Source of the DNA: Membranipora membranacea
Taxonomy: Eukaryota; Bryozoa; Gymnolaemata; Cheilostomatida; Membraniporidae
Assembly (NCBI GenBank): GCA_914767715.1
Contig: OU612073.1
Span: 25,048,001-25,112,000 of the forward strand
Direction of reading: 5' to 3'
DNA length: 64,000 nucleotides
Shown here: piece by piece, positions 35,133-46,814 of the stretch
How positions within the stretch are numbered: the stretch's first letter is position 1
Layout: every line of letters begins with the position of its first letter
Notes under the pieces: model-generated
The model's input: only the letters and a program-made list of their open reading frames with translations
Told to the model about the DNA's origin: nothing
Database searches by the model: none
Program-made: the position numbers and the translations under genes

Positions 35133-37850
35133 CTATTTGTCGAAGATGAGGCTAGTCAGCTCCATGCGCCTCAGATGGAGAACAGCAAACGTGTCTATAA
35201 CTTTTTCTTTGTCTATTGACACCCCACAGTGAATGCTCATTAAAGCAAGAGCATCGAGCCTCTGGCTCGTTTGTGTCTTCCTGAGATATGAGTTCAGCCT
35301 TCGTAGGGTACTGAAGCTCTGTTCACACTCGCATGTGGTGACTGGTAGAGTAGCCGCTATCCTCAGCAGGATGTTGATGTTAGGAGATAGGGAGGGGGCA
35401 CTTATCCAGTACCATGGTGATAGACCCGTCACCTACCTCCATTCCTGCCGAGTGTTGAGACCACCTTACCAATTCCATATCGAGAAGCCCTGGTGTGGGC
35501 ATGTCGTTCTCATATTGTACCTTAGCAGCCTCTCACTCAGTGACGCCAATGCTGACTGGAGGGAGCAATCCCATAAGGGAAGTAGCAATAGAAGATATAC
35601 CTGCAATATAACATAGTAATAAAACCAAGTTGCATTATAATCACTCTATGATGCTCTCTTAATCTCTTATGAATGCTCTATGATATCAAACATTGGAAAG
35701 TATCAAAAAAAACTAGAAAGCCAACATAATTCAATGTTGTTGTTATTTTCTTTCCGGACGCCAAACAAGAATTACAATTAATACGACATTCACCTGTAAA
35801 CTGGGCATCCAGCTGGGCTATCAGATGATCCAGGAATGGAAGGTAAAGGTTGACGTGATAGTAGTCGTCAACCTTTCCACAGGTGAGGATTGTTCCACGA
35901 TGAGCAATCCTGCCTGACAGCCTGGGCAGCTTGGACTCCACACCAGCAGTCTGAGCGAGCTTCGTAGCCATCACAAACCACTCCTGCCGCTAGCCTCGAC
36001 ACGAATCTGCTTATAGTATGCCTTTGTTGATTCCGCCTAAAATATTCAGGGTTAATCTTAAGCATTATACCTTAAATAATGGAAGTTCCATCACAGTTCC
36101 TTGTCACACAAAACTAATATTACAAGTATAACAAAAAATCATTATTTTGTTAAAAGTCACTAACGATTTTGTAAGCCTGATAGATGTCGATTCCTCGTCT
36201 TTGTAGTTGTTGGGTGATCCCCTGCAGGCTGCCCAGGAGGGAGTGAACCACACTAAATGATGCCAGGAATTCAAAGTCTGTGATCCCAGAGAGTAGAGAG
36301 CCGGCGTCTATCTTGGTACTGGTGGCCCACTCTCTCATGTCCACACTGACCTTCTCACTATGCAAACCATAAGCCATCAGCTCCAAACACATCGCAACAT
36401 ACCTAGATCAGATTGAGAAGAACAAACAACTTTTATTTTTAATCAAATGTTGCACTCACCACTTTAAACATCGTAGCCTGATCAAGAGATCATAATCTAA
36501 GCGCCGACTTAATTGTATGATTTATAAAAGTGGTTTCACACAGCTTGATGAGCGGAGATGCTTTGGTTTTGCCTAGCTCCCCCTCCATTCAGCTCACAGA
36601 GGGCTTTTGTACGAAGTGGGGTATTGAAGAAGGTACAGGTCTAAAATTGATATAGTCAATGTAACATATATCAGCAACAACCCAAAACGCTTATAAAATA
36701 AGCTTACACTAAACTAAATCAGATGTGGTTGACCTTCATCTTCTCCTCCTACCATCTAGATCACCCTACTTTTGCATCTATCTTTATATGTAGACTACAT
36801 TGTTTGATAATACAGTAGGCCTGTTACTTACTGCTGATATCTTTGCGATCACCTTCTTCACCTCGACGATACTGCATGCGTGAACGATCACCAGGTTTAG
36901 GCAGTGGGATGCACAGTGCACATATGCTGCAGCGGGTGCTTGCTGCTTCACCACCGACTGCACTTCGCACCACTGGCTGCTCATGACAGCAGCACCATCA
37001 TAGCCTTGCCCTCTGCAGTTACTGACGTCCAGACCAAGATCTTCCAGCTTCTTTAGAATCTGTTCTCCCAGCAACTCGCCAGTACATCGTCCTACTGGGT
37101 GGAAGCCGAGAAACTGCTCCTGGATAGTGTTAGAGTGGTCCAAAAGCGAACACATAGCGAGAGGTATTCGATGGTGTCGCTGCTGGCCTCGTCACACAGA
37201 ATAGAAAAGAACTTTGCAGCCTTTATAGAATTTATGATTGGTCCCCAGATGATGTCATGGCCAATCACACCGATTGGCTGATTATGTGACAGTGGGGATG
37301 TGTAGCTTATCCTTTTGGCCATGTGAGATTTCAGATCATTGTCATAGTTTGACAGAAGATGAAGCAGCTCGAGGAATTGTACTACTAGTATGGACCAATC
37401 ACTGCGGGTACACGTGATGACCGCGCTCGCTGAGTAACTCCGCTAACCAGTCCACTAGAAGGACGAGCTTGTACTGGGGGATGATAGATAGCATCAGGAC
37501 GCTCATCAATAATGACAACCTCATCAGATGGTGTTACGGAGGACTGGGTCCGGTCATCACCGCGACCAGCTTTAATTTAACAAAGTGAATCATAATCGTT
37601 GCTGCTGAGAAAATTGGTGTGACTGTTTTAAGTTAATACATGCACATGCACAACTTTCTTATATGTATATCATCAGATGTTTACTACAGGGCTCACATCT
37701 TGTGCTACTCTTTATAGGATGCAGTGACATGTTGCACAGTGCACTAATGATAAAGCTTAACGAACAGGGTAACAACATGCAGAACAGAGCTGGTTTAAAC
37801 TTTACCTCCCGCAGTCACTTCACTGCATTTACTGGTTGATGGCGCTGGAT
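35133..37850 (-). pseudogene. hAT-type transposase gene, right arm, better preserved but broken
   Basis: Minus-strand partner of 11430-14120. Long blocks remain open: MAKRISYTSPLSHNQPIGVI with AAKFFSILCDEAS (37322-37092); FLGFHPVGRCTGELLGEQIL with NCRGQGYDGAAVMS and HCASHCLNLVIVHA (37155-36784); the region ITDFEFLASFSVVHSLLGSL (36392-36180); and the dimerisation domain with SPNINILLRIAATLPVTTCE, CEQSFSTLRRLNSYLRKT and a terminal RRMELTSLIFDK (35432-35133). Introns with GT/AG-like borders separate the blocks. A frameshift joins the first two blocks, and a stop lies near 35540. The spacer copy lacks the whole gene. Confidence 0.82.
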
Positions 37851-37879
37851 CCATGCTTGATGAGATAATTATTATATTA

Positions 37880-38330
37880 TGGAAAGAGGAGAAACAGTGA
37901 AATATGTCAAATTTTAAAAGGATGGTTGCAAAGTACACAAGGGAGTCGTAAAAGGTAAATACCAGATCTTGTATTACCTGCTCAACAGTCAGTAAAATAT
38001 GTGATATTGTTATATTAATTGATTTAATAATCATTTTTATGTGAGCAGTTTCTCATCAAATTCTGATTCTATCGGCCACCACAGAGAAGGCTTTTGGGAC
38101 GAGATGCCACAAACTTGCCATCATTGAGCTTTGACATGCTCAATTCCTCTCTGCATCCAATTCAGAACACGCAATGTTCCGAAGCTTTTCGTTAAAGTTT
38201 GACCAAAAGGTATGTTTTGAGGCGTGCCGTGGCACAGAAGGATAGCGCACATTATTCAGTCTTAGATGTATTGATGAACTATAAACCTCATGACAAGCAG
38301 GAACTTGCTGTTATAAAATAACTACATCAG
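37880..38330 (+). other. Right-arm copy of the unassigned conserved frame region
   Basis: Homologous to 22386-22835 and to the reverse of 10953-11400. The 75-codon frame seen in the other two copies is shifted in its middle here. Adjacent on the left is the 5' end of the hAT gene (MDPAPSTS at about 37850). Confidence 0.35.
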
Positions 38331-38867
38331 TGCTATTGCTTCACAATCCCTATGTGTAACACAAGGGGCAGCTGTTATTGACAAACATAAATATAGTCAT
38401 TGTGTATTCATACCTCTTATGGCAATTTTAAGGTTTTTTTTTCGAAATTGACCTCCTGAAAAAGTGGTGACCCTACCTATGAAAACACCACTGTAAGTAA
38501 GGTAAGGTAAGTGGGAATTCCCTTTTACTGCAAGAGAGCTGCAATAATTGAACTTTTCCTGTTTAAGGTGCGCCAGAACTTCGACAAAATAATGGTCTAT
38601 AATCTAACCTCTGACTTTGATTTTGTTCTACTCTCTTCAGTTTTTGGTGTCGATCTTCCATCCCTGGTCTACTGTCTCTGCCCTTTTTGATAACCTGGTC
38701 TCTGAGTTTGATTGTGTCATGGCAACTAGCTGTATTACATAACCATTTATCGTAGCTTGCTCAATAGACTATCGAATACAGCTAATGTTTAAGTCACTTT
38801 TGCATAACGTCAAACATGCTGTCCAAATGACCAATATTGTGGTTAAACAAAAAAATTTTGGAAGATC

Positions 38868-39095
38868 TCACATACAAAGCCGCTTTTATCTTGTACGGCG
38901 AACACAGGAAACACTAACAGAATTTTTCATTGCTTATTCATTTTTCTGAAGCCGAAGAACTCCAAAAAATGCCTCAAAAAGTGTCTAAAATTAGCCATTT
39001 TGGGGTTTTTCCTGCTACAAATTCGTCAAAAATGAATATGCAATAAAAAACATTATGTTAATGTCGGCTTTGTATGTGAAAACTTGAAAAAATGT
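38868..39095. repeat. Foldback (hairpin) repeat, right-arm copy
   Basis: Third copy of the long imperfect hairpin, same orientation as the spacer copy. The flanking sequence is conserved too, so it was there before the segment was duplicated. Confidence 0.6.
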
Positions 39096-40670
39096 TTTTT
39101 GTGTCCACATAAATGATCTTTTGGATACCATTTTTGACATTACACAAAAATGACAAAAACCTGTCTTCAGTAAATGGTCAATGGTGATAGCGTTATTCTA
39201 GTTTCACTGTTGTTTTTGGTGTGAATGTCATGTGGAGAGTACCCTTAAGAAAATTTGTAAATAGTTTTGGCCAAAAGCCTATGATCTATTCCAAATCTTT
39301 GATTGAAATGTTTCATATTTTCACCCAATCGACAAAAATCATTCATTTTACGACGTGTTGTCAAAAGTCACTTCAGACTTGTCATACATTAATAGAATCA
39401 AAATAATATTATGATGAACTCAATCCATAATAAAACATTTCACATGTTTTAAAATTTCTAGCAATCATCCTGACTCTACCGACAGCATTAACAAAAAAGC
39501 GTTTGCTACGTCATTTACTAACTAAAATTACACAGCGTTACCTAATCGAGTTCAGATATTAATATTCAGTAGCTCGGCAGATTTTCAACAGTATGGAATG
39601 ATATGTTGATATTCCAATCGGTCTTTGACATTTTGACATATAATTAATAATTAAATTAAATTAATTAAATAATAATTTTGACATACTCTGGTCCAATCCC
39701 TGGTTTAATAAATTCTGATGTTATTATGTATATCTTAGTCTATGACTTCATATGATAAGTGTCAGATTTAATTTGCAGGGATCAAGGATGTGCATGGTGC
39801 TTATCTTGTGTATATCTTGGTTTTAGGATCGATAGTAACAGAGTGATAGACAATTCTCTGTATGTAACAGTGAACAAATCCTGCCTTGTTACAGTAGTTA
39901 TCATTGTTGCTATTTTATCTGTTACCATTAGGTATACATGGCGTATAATCAACATTAGATGTAGTTCAAACTGTTGTTTGTATTGTTACAACTGTGTTTT
40001 GCACTGTGTTAAAGTCTTGCGTTGATCGTAATATTAATATGTGGTGTAAATCTATTGTAACTTGAGGCTTATCGCTGTCAAGATATTTATCTCACAGCCT
40101 GTTCTACTGATTGTTTTTGAGGACTTGAGAGGTTGTGAGGGGCTCTGTAACCTGTATGGGGAATCACATACACTTTTTCTTCACTTCACTTCATTGTGGT
40201 AAGTTTGAACGGAGGGAATTTTGCCAAGAAATCGCTATAGATGTAGTAAAAACAGCTCCGCTTGTATGAGCTCTAGTTCATCAGATTTGTTTGGTTGTTT
40301 GTGCAGTTGATACCTTACTCTCCCAAATTGCTGGATCAACAAAGCAATCGTTGACATATGCTTCATTTTTTACCCAGTATAACTTGATGATTTGATGTAA
40401 GTTACAAGCGGTGATCTTGGTCTAAGTCTTACCACTTTATTAACTACATAAGTTTTGACGTAATGATTGGCAGGATATAATCCTCTACCTTGTCTTTGTC
40501 TAGCTTTTTAGAACCATCATAGCAGCAAAGATTCAATATGTCTAGATGTACAATGCCATTTTTTGTCGCATTTTACTTGCTCTTATAACTTAACTGCTGT
40601 TGTCAGATGCTGATTCTACTGATCTATAATAAAACCAATACTGACAAGACCTCAAAAACATATATTAGTT

Positions 40671-40845
40671 CACCAGTTCGCCCCAGTTCGCCCCAGTTTG
40701 CCCCAGTTTGCCCCAGTTCGCCCCAGTTCGCCCCAGTTCGCCCCAGTTCGCCCCAGTTCGCCCCAGTTCGCCCCAGTTCGCCCCAGTTCGCCCCAGTTCG
40801 CCCCAGTTCGCCCCAGTTCGCCCAAGTGTGCCCAGTTTGCCCCGT
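40671..40845. repeat. 10-bp minisatellite, right arm, about 16 units
   Basis: Tandem CGCCCCAGTT units, nearly perfect in the middle, with CGCC-to-TGCC variants at both ends. It is the longest of three homologous arrays in the window. The Pro/Arg/Ser-rich open frames across it arise from the repeat itself and are rejected as genes. Confidence 0.95.
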
Positions 40846-40943
40846 TCTGCAGCCGTGATCACAGGCAGATACATTGCTACGCTATGCTATGCCATGTTCA
40901 AATGCGCTAGCCAATCATCATCAATTGTCAAGAGCAGACTTAA

Positions 40944-42854
40944 ACCACTAGGTGGCTCAATATTACTTATGCATCACATTATTCTCTGATTCTTCACCTC
41001 CGTAATGATATGCTTCTTTAAAAAATTGGTCCACTCTCAGTGCATTATATATCTATCGCAGTAGAGGCCTTCCTAAAAACGCTCGCATAAAATTAACCCT
41101 GAAAAGGGTGTGATATTTGATGTCACAGAGCTGTTAGTGCGCTGTGTTGATAGAAATTCCTCAACAACTTTAGCTAAATAGGTCACGCATCAACATCTTT
41201 GTTGACTACACACAGTATCCTAGTGGATGCGGTTATGTCTACATGGCCAATGTTTTATAATCTTTGACAAGGCTCTCCCCACATAAAATATCACATTGCT
41301 GTCAAAACAAACATTATTGCGGGCTCATAATAAATTACCTCACCGATGACTGCAAAATATGCTCACAGAGTAAGGATATATTATGCTCATCGTATAAACA
41401 TCCATGGCTATAGAATGATACAAGCCCCAATTCACATAGCCAGAGTTAGTTTATTAGCGACGATCAATTTGCTTAACATTATTCAACACACGTTATTAAA
41501 TTTACGATCCTTAGTTTTGGGCAAAATATTTCGATGGCAATAATTCCGTCAGATAACTGATGTTATCTAAGTGGCGAATCTGTTGATTCAGAAAATGAAG
41601 CTTCTGGGGCCATTCTAGGGGAATAGGGCAGGCAACTGATGGTGAAGGAATATGTTTCTTCACAAGAACTGACCGTGGAGGATATGCATGCAGAGGTAGG
41701 CTTGTTTCTCAAGAGGAATGACAATAATATTTCAATGGGCATTACAATAATTGATGACAAATAGATTTTGACTTACATAATTAGCAAAAAATTGTGTCTT
41801 GGTTGATGATTTGTGTTCTGGCCATTTTTTACAAAAAATCAAGAATCTTTGTCACAGTTAGCCGAGGCAAAGTATTTTTCGGATTTACCTCGGCTCGCCA
41901 TCTACCCAGCACATTATTTAGAATTTTATCATCACATAGAATTTTTGTCTGCTGATAAAGTTTTATCAATTAAAAATCTCCAATTATAAATATACAATGG
42001 ATGGCAAACAGCAGGTCCTCACCGAAAGTTTTTAGTCAAGTTCACATAATTATACATAAGGTATACTATAAGCTGGTCAGTTTCAAGAATATGAGAACAG
42101 TAACACAGTTAATGTCTAAAGCTTTATCTAAAGTCTAAAGCTATAACATATTGGAATGCTAAAGTCTAAAAATTCTTGATCTCCTTTCCCTTTGTCTTAT
42201 TTTCACTAACTTCGTGCAGCCGATGACTCAGCTATCGCTGGATTATTTTATTATCTGACCTGCGTCTTACCTCAGTTTATAGTATGTGTCATTTATTCTC
42301 AATCGAACACGCACACACCGCCAGGCTTGTTGTAATATAAAATTCCAAGTTTGTTTACTTAGCCAGTGGATCTCAGTGGAGTATTGTATTCAATGGGGGC
42401 CATTCATAGAATACCTTACTACACAATATAGCCTTAGTTTGGTGCTCTGTGTTGACCTACATTTGCAGAAATCACACAAATAAGCTGACTTTTTAGACCG
42501 TCATATCTCAAATTTGGGGATTGGGATGCCAGTGCCCTTCCATGAGGTTGCAATTGAGATGTGGGTGCATAGGCTCATAGTGGAAAATGAAAATCAGCAC
42601 CATGGATTTTCTGCTGTATTGAATACAAGATAGCTCTGTTTGTTTTGATTTTACAATAGGCTGATCACTCAAACAGCTCTCTGACGTCACAAAACGTTAG
42701 CCTGGCTTGATGTGAGTGTTTTCGGGAAGGCCTCTACTGCGATAGATATAAAATGCACTAAGAGTGGCCCAATTTTCTAAAGAAGCACATCATTACGGAG
42801 CTGAAGAATCAGAGAATAATTTGATGCATGAATAAAATTGATCCACCTAGTTGT
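40944..42854. mobile_element. 1.9 kb DNA transposon with long TIRs and TTAA duplication
   Basis: Ends are inverted repeats of at least 140 bp: the left starts ACCACTAGGTGGCTCAATAT, the right (reverse complement) ACAACTAGGTGGATCAATTT, and both continue through TGCATCA.ATTATTCTCTGA and CTATCGCAGTAGAGGCCTTC. TTAA lies immediately outside both ends (40940-40943 and 42855-42858). The left arm near 7895-7910 carries the uninterrupted site. TTAA duplications are typical of piggyBac and Kolobok elements; the TIRs are long for piggyBac. No transposase was recognised inside; a frame at 41640-41763 with VKEYVSSQELTVEDMHAEVG is unassigned. Probably non-autonomous. Confidence 0.88.
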
Positions 42855-42858
42855 TTAA

Positions 42859-43735
42859 TGAGCTTTTGATGGTGCTCAAGCTTCTTCTTTTCTTTGTCGC
42901 AGAGGCATGGATACCAACTCAGTGCTGCATAGCTTAGAATTGGTAGAACACAAGCCTTGTAAAATAGTAACAAACTCTGTGCCCCTACACAAGCTTTCTT
43001 CAGACAAGTTATGGCATGTACCAAATCCTTTGATTGCCCAATGACTTTTTCCACATAATTATGATAAAAATTTCATGTGGCTGTTGGAAGTCACACCCAG
43101 TAATGTTACTATTACCTTATCCTCTGCATCGGTGTTAATGATGGTGATAAGCGTTGTGCTTATGTTTTCTGGAAAGTGAATGAGCAAGTCATTGATTTAC
43201 TAGTGTTCAGCAGCATCAAATTAGTTTCACACCAGCTTGTAGCAAAGCTTGCGGCTGTCTGCAGTGGACTGTCTGAAATAATGATGTTTGAATTTTGTCA
43301 TGTTGAGTTTGAAGTGATGACATCATGCTGCTCTATTGCTGGGTTTGGGATGTATACGAAAGCATTTCACAAAGCGGGCCCACAGTATAGTTCCCTGGGG
43401 AACTCCGATGCGGTATGGTTGGTAGTCTGATAGATGGTTTACCAACTTCACAAATTGTTGGTTGTTGGTTTAAAAACTCTGAACTAAGTATACTCACCAG
43501 ATACGGTTGAAGGTTCAAGTTCAGCAGTATTTTTAGCACTAAGTCAGGATCAATTTGGTCAAACGCTTTAATGAAATCCAGTAAGTGGGATTGTACAGCT
43601 AGCACATCATGATTGTCAAAATCTTTTAACAGGTCAGCTGATAACTTTACCAATGCGACTGTTGTACCAATATCCTTGGTGTATGCAAACTGATGGTGTT
43701 GTACTGAAAGCTCTAGTTTGATGCAGGATGACAGT
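42859..43735 (-). mobile_element. Degenerate LINE reverse transcriptase, inverted-arm copy
   Basis: Minus-strand partner of 7090-7945. Blocks visible: VKLSADLLKDFDNHDVLAVQ and LLDFIKAFDQIDPDLV (43653-43540), and the C-terminal ITCLKKACVGAQSLLLFYKA and CVLPILSYAALSWYPCL (43030-42890). The last bases are separated from their downstream continuation (40895-40940) by the 1.9 kb TTAA-flanked insertion, so that insertion post-dates the LINE. Confidence 0.8.
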
Positions 43736-44010
43736 GTACTCTCAGCAGTTTTCCGATATTGAAATGCAAGGCAATTGGTTGTAACTCATTGAAAGTCTTA
43801 GGTGATTTGACCTTGTTTAGCAACGATACCTCAGCCTGTTTCCAGTAGTCTGGAAATTCACGAATATCTAAAACTTAGTTGATAATGTGTACTATCGGGT
43901 CGCTTAGCGCATAGCATTATAAGAAGATATCAAACTTGGGTAGACATAGGTCATGTGGCTACTCTTATTTCTAAGATGCCGAGGTGAGTCTTTTACTTGC
44001 ATGCAAATGG

Positions 44011-44092
44011 TATACACACAGTTGACCTCCAATGTTTTAAGTCACGATCTGCGGAACTGAGAAGTCAACTGAACCCTAAAGGGCCTACATAC
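44011..44092. repeat. Small insertion with inverted ends
   Basis: About 80 bp absent from the left arm near 6740. It starts GGTATACACACAGTTGACCT and ends GTCAACTG...ACATACC, so CAGTTGAC and GTCAACTG face each other. It may be a tiny MITE. Confidence 0.4.
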
Positions 44093-45080
44093 CGCTGAAG
44101 ATCAGTATTGTTGTGATGACTTAAATGTACAACCATCTACATCATCCGTGACCATCGCTGTATCTCTGTCAGCATAATACAGCTACATGCAGGATTACTC
44201 TGTGTTATAAAAAAAAAAACATTTTCCATTTGCTGAAGTAGTCAAAATATAAACGCAATTCTTTTTCTTGTATCAACCCTTTATCGCAGTCTAACTAAAG
44301 CCAGCCAGTAATGTGAAAATGAGGCATCAACTCTGCATTGACAATATTGCAATCGTGACAATTATTATGTCACTCCTAAAGGTACAGTGAATGCAAACGA
44401 TTATAGAGTATAGACACTGATGGTCAAATTAATTTTTTTTCGTAAGTTACAAATGCAGCACTGATCCTGATAATTAAAAGTTGAAGCGCACTACCAGACA
44501 CAGTAGTGAAACAGTGATGGGAACACCCTATGTCACACAGGTAAAGGTTACCTGAAGCCATTTTCTTAAAAACTTAATAAAATGAACGAATAATTAGAAT
44601 AAAGCATAATTTTCTTTTTCAGTGCGCTGATAAGACTATAATTGACGTCAAGTCGTGAATATTCCTGTGTTTGGATGGTTTGTTTGATAAGCGCTTCAGT
44701 GCATTACATTTCTCATATTTTGTTGAGTAGATTATCAGGCATTGCTCTGTTCAATTATTCATTCAAGTTATGCCGTTTACACTTGATTTGGGATATCTTG
44801 TTTTAGACACAGATAAAAATCAATGACATTTTAAATGCTATCTTACCATGAGCTGACCATTGCGAACAGTAGACTTTAGCTTAGGAAAATTTGCACTGTC
44901 AGCATTTCGTCTTAGGACCCTAATTTATCTTCATTACCTGTCTTTGTCATGTAAGTAAGTATATATAGTACAATTTTGTGTGTGCATAGTTTGAAGTTTT
45001 CTGGGTAGGATCTGTAGCAACATTATGAAATTATGAAATATGAATACAGTGCCAGTGCTGACTGCGCACATCTCTTGTTA

Positions 45081-45339
45081 ATTTTATATCATCAGTACTC
45101 TTCTCAGATGTAGATAGATTTTATATCATCAGTACTCTTCTCAGATGTAGATAGATTTTATATCATCAGTACTCTTCTCAGATGTAGATAGATTTTATAT
45201 CATCAGTACTCTTCTCAGATGTAGATAGATTTTATATCATCAGTACTCTTCTCAGATGTAGATAGATTTTATATCATCAGTACTCTTCTCAGATGTAGAT
45301 AGATTTTATATCATCAGTACTCTTCTCAGATGTAGATAG
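45081..45339. repeat. 37-bp tandem array, seven identical units
   Basis: Unit starts (ATTTTATATCATCAGTACTC) recur every 37 bp at 45081, 45118, 45155, 45192, 45229, 45266 and 45303, with no differences seen. The left arm has one unit (5664-5700, reverse). The array sits where exon A of G5 should be. Confidence 0.95.
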
Positions 45340-45888
45340 ATTAAACTGACTGAAGACTGAAGAATCAATCAAATGCTCTGCAAAAGTTAATGGAAAGTTT
45401 TTGCTGTAGTCAATTAACTGCTTGGTTTGAAGCATTGTTTTGTTCACTGTGCTGTCCTGAATTAATTGTTCAGAGCCAAGTTTTTTCAGATGATAACAAT
45501 TTGGTAAATCATTTATTCAATATAACAGAATCAAAGCTGGAAAGTACTTATATATAAGGGTTGAACACCACCCAACAGTGAGTGACTATGTCTATTTGAT
45601 TGGAGTGGCAGACCTCAAGACTTGTCGAGTCTGGATAGTAGTATTAGATGCCTCCCTCTTAACGATTACGTCCTATAAACCCTGACCGGGTATATAAATT
45701 ATCACACTTTGAAAATATATGAAAGAGGTTTTAATCATATTTGCAGTTTTCAATTTTTTATAAAATAACAATCAAATGCAGTTTTATATGATGATAAATA
45801 GCAATTAGCTATCAGATTATCTGTATATCATCCCTATAATTCCTACGGATATCATAATTTGTTTCATTGTACATCAGCTTGTTTTTAG

Positions 45889-46035
45889 GTCGACTATACG
45901 CAGGATTACATATATCTAGAACCTGTTTCTGTGGAGATGAGACCTACGATCTACATGGAGTAGCCAGCAGTGAGAATGAGTGTAAGCATGAGTGTGTCAA
46001 AAATAAACAACAGATATGTAGCGTTTATAAAATAT
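45889..46035 (+). pseudogene. G5 exon B, shortened WSC half
   Basis: After a TTTTTAG acceptor it encodes GRLYAGLHISRTCFCGDETY, DLHGVASSENECKHECVKNK, QQICSVYKI. Compared with G4 it lacks about six residues (GGVWRLS shortened to S), an in-frame loss that removes the loop before the last strand. Exon A is missing from this copy, so no full WSC domain can be made. Confidence 0.75.
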
Positions 46036-46163
46036 GTGAGTACATCTTCATTATAATCTATTAGATTCTAAGCCAAGGATATTGTTACATCGCAGGCTTT
46101 GTCCAGTGAATTGTGTGTTTAAAGCGTACTGTATTAGAATGTCTTGCGTACTCTCGATATTTA

Positions 46164-46205
46164 TTTCAGTGACTGAGAATTCTACAGTTATTAGACACAG
46201 AAGAT
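46164..46205 (+). pseudogene. G5 partial duplicate of exon C start
   Basis: TTTCAG followed by VTENSTVIRHRR and a stop: the first 12 codons of exon C repeated about 155 bp upstream of the real one. The left arm has the same relic at about 4146-4190. The duplication therefore predates the inverted duplication. Confidence 0.65.
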
Positions 46206-46320
46206 AATGTGATATAAGATGAGAATGTTAAATCATTTATTCTAAAATGAATGAAGAATGCTGTGTGTTTAAAACCTTTTTGTTTTAGATATCATTTCAG
46301 GGCTTGAATTCTTATTTCAG

Positions 46321-46595
46321 TGACTGAGTATGATACAGTGGTCCGCTACAGAAGATATAAGATAGCCATGCTGGGAGGGTGTGGAGGTTCTGTTTTCAGG
46401 TCTTACACCACCAGATCACCTAAGATCTGCTCTTATATGTGCACGAAACATGTAGTGAGCTGTGAGGCCTTCAGCTACAGTGAGAATTGTTCTGTGTGTG
46501 CTCTCTACTGGTTTATTAATGATAATTCTACCATAAACACTGGATCATCATCAGATGTCAGCTATAGCAGCTCCAGTTCACTCAGTCAATATTAG
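46321..46595 (+). CDS. G5 exon C, apple/PAN-like domain
   Basis: After a TTTCAG acceptor it reads VTEYDTVVRYRRYKIAMLGG, CGGSV, KICSYMCTKHVVSCEAFSYS, CSVCALYWFIND, and a Ser-rich tail SSSSLSQY with a stop. One extra cysteine replaces a serine (ENCSVC for ENSSMC), giving an unpaired residue. Since exon A is gone, this exon is probably part of a pseudogene. Confidence 0.6.
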
Positions 46596-46710
46596 ATTTG
46601 ACAGATCAACAAATTGCTTGGAATAATCGATGGAATTAACACTGGTAGAGGTCCACACTGAACGCCTCTTTCCACATATTCTATTTAACTGATGCCAAAG
46701 CAAAGTGGCA

Positions 46711-46806
46711 ATGGTAGTGTTAGTTGTTTGTTGTATCTGTATCGTTCTCATCATAACATGTATCATTATACTGCTCCTCAGTCTTTGTGTAGTTCACGGA
46801 AACATG
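46711..46806 (+). other. Candidate membrane-anchor segment downstream of G5 exon C
   Basis: A 32-codon frame from ATG: VVLVVCCICIVLIITCIIIL LL then SLCVVHGNM (split for length). It matches the G1 segment at 3536-3637 except for a two-codon length difference. Placement after the ectodomain exon is what a type I membrane protein would show, but the reading frame does not join exon C without splicing. Confidence 0.35.
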
Positions 46807-46814
46807 TGAGTCGC

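Noticed and set aside
40607-40989. Pro/Arg/Ser-rich open frames on both strands
   Set aside because: They are translations of the 10-bp minisatellite, which is open in all frames; nothing else supports a gene.
45081-45339. CRISPR array
   Set aside because: Units are contiguous identical 37-mers with no spacers, in a eukaryotic intron-like setting.
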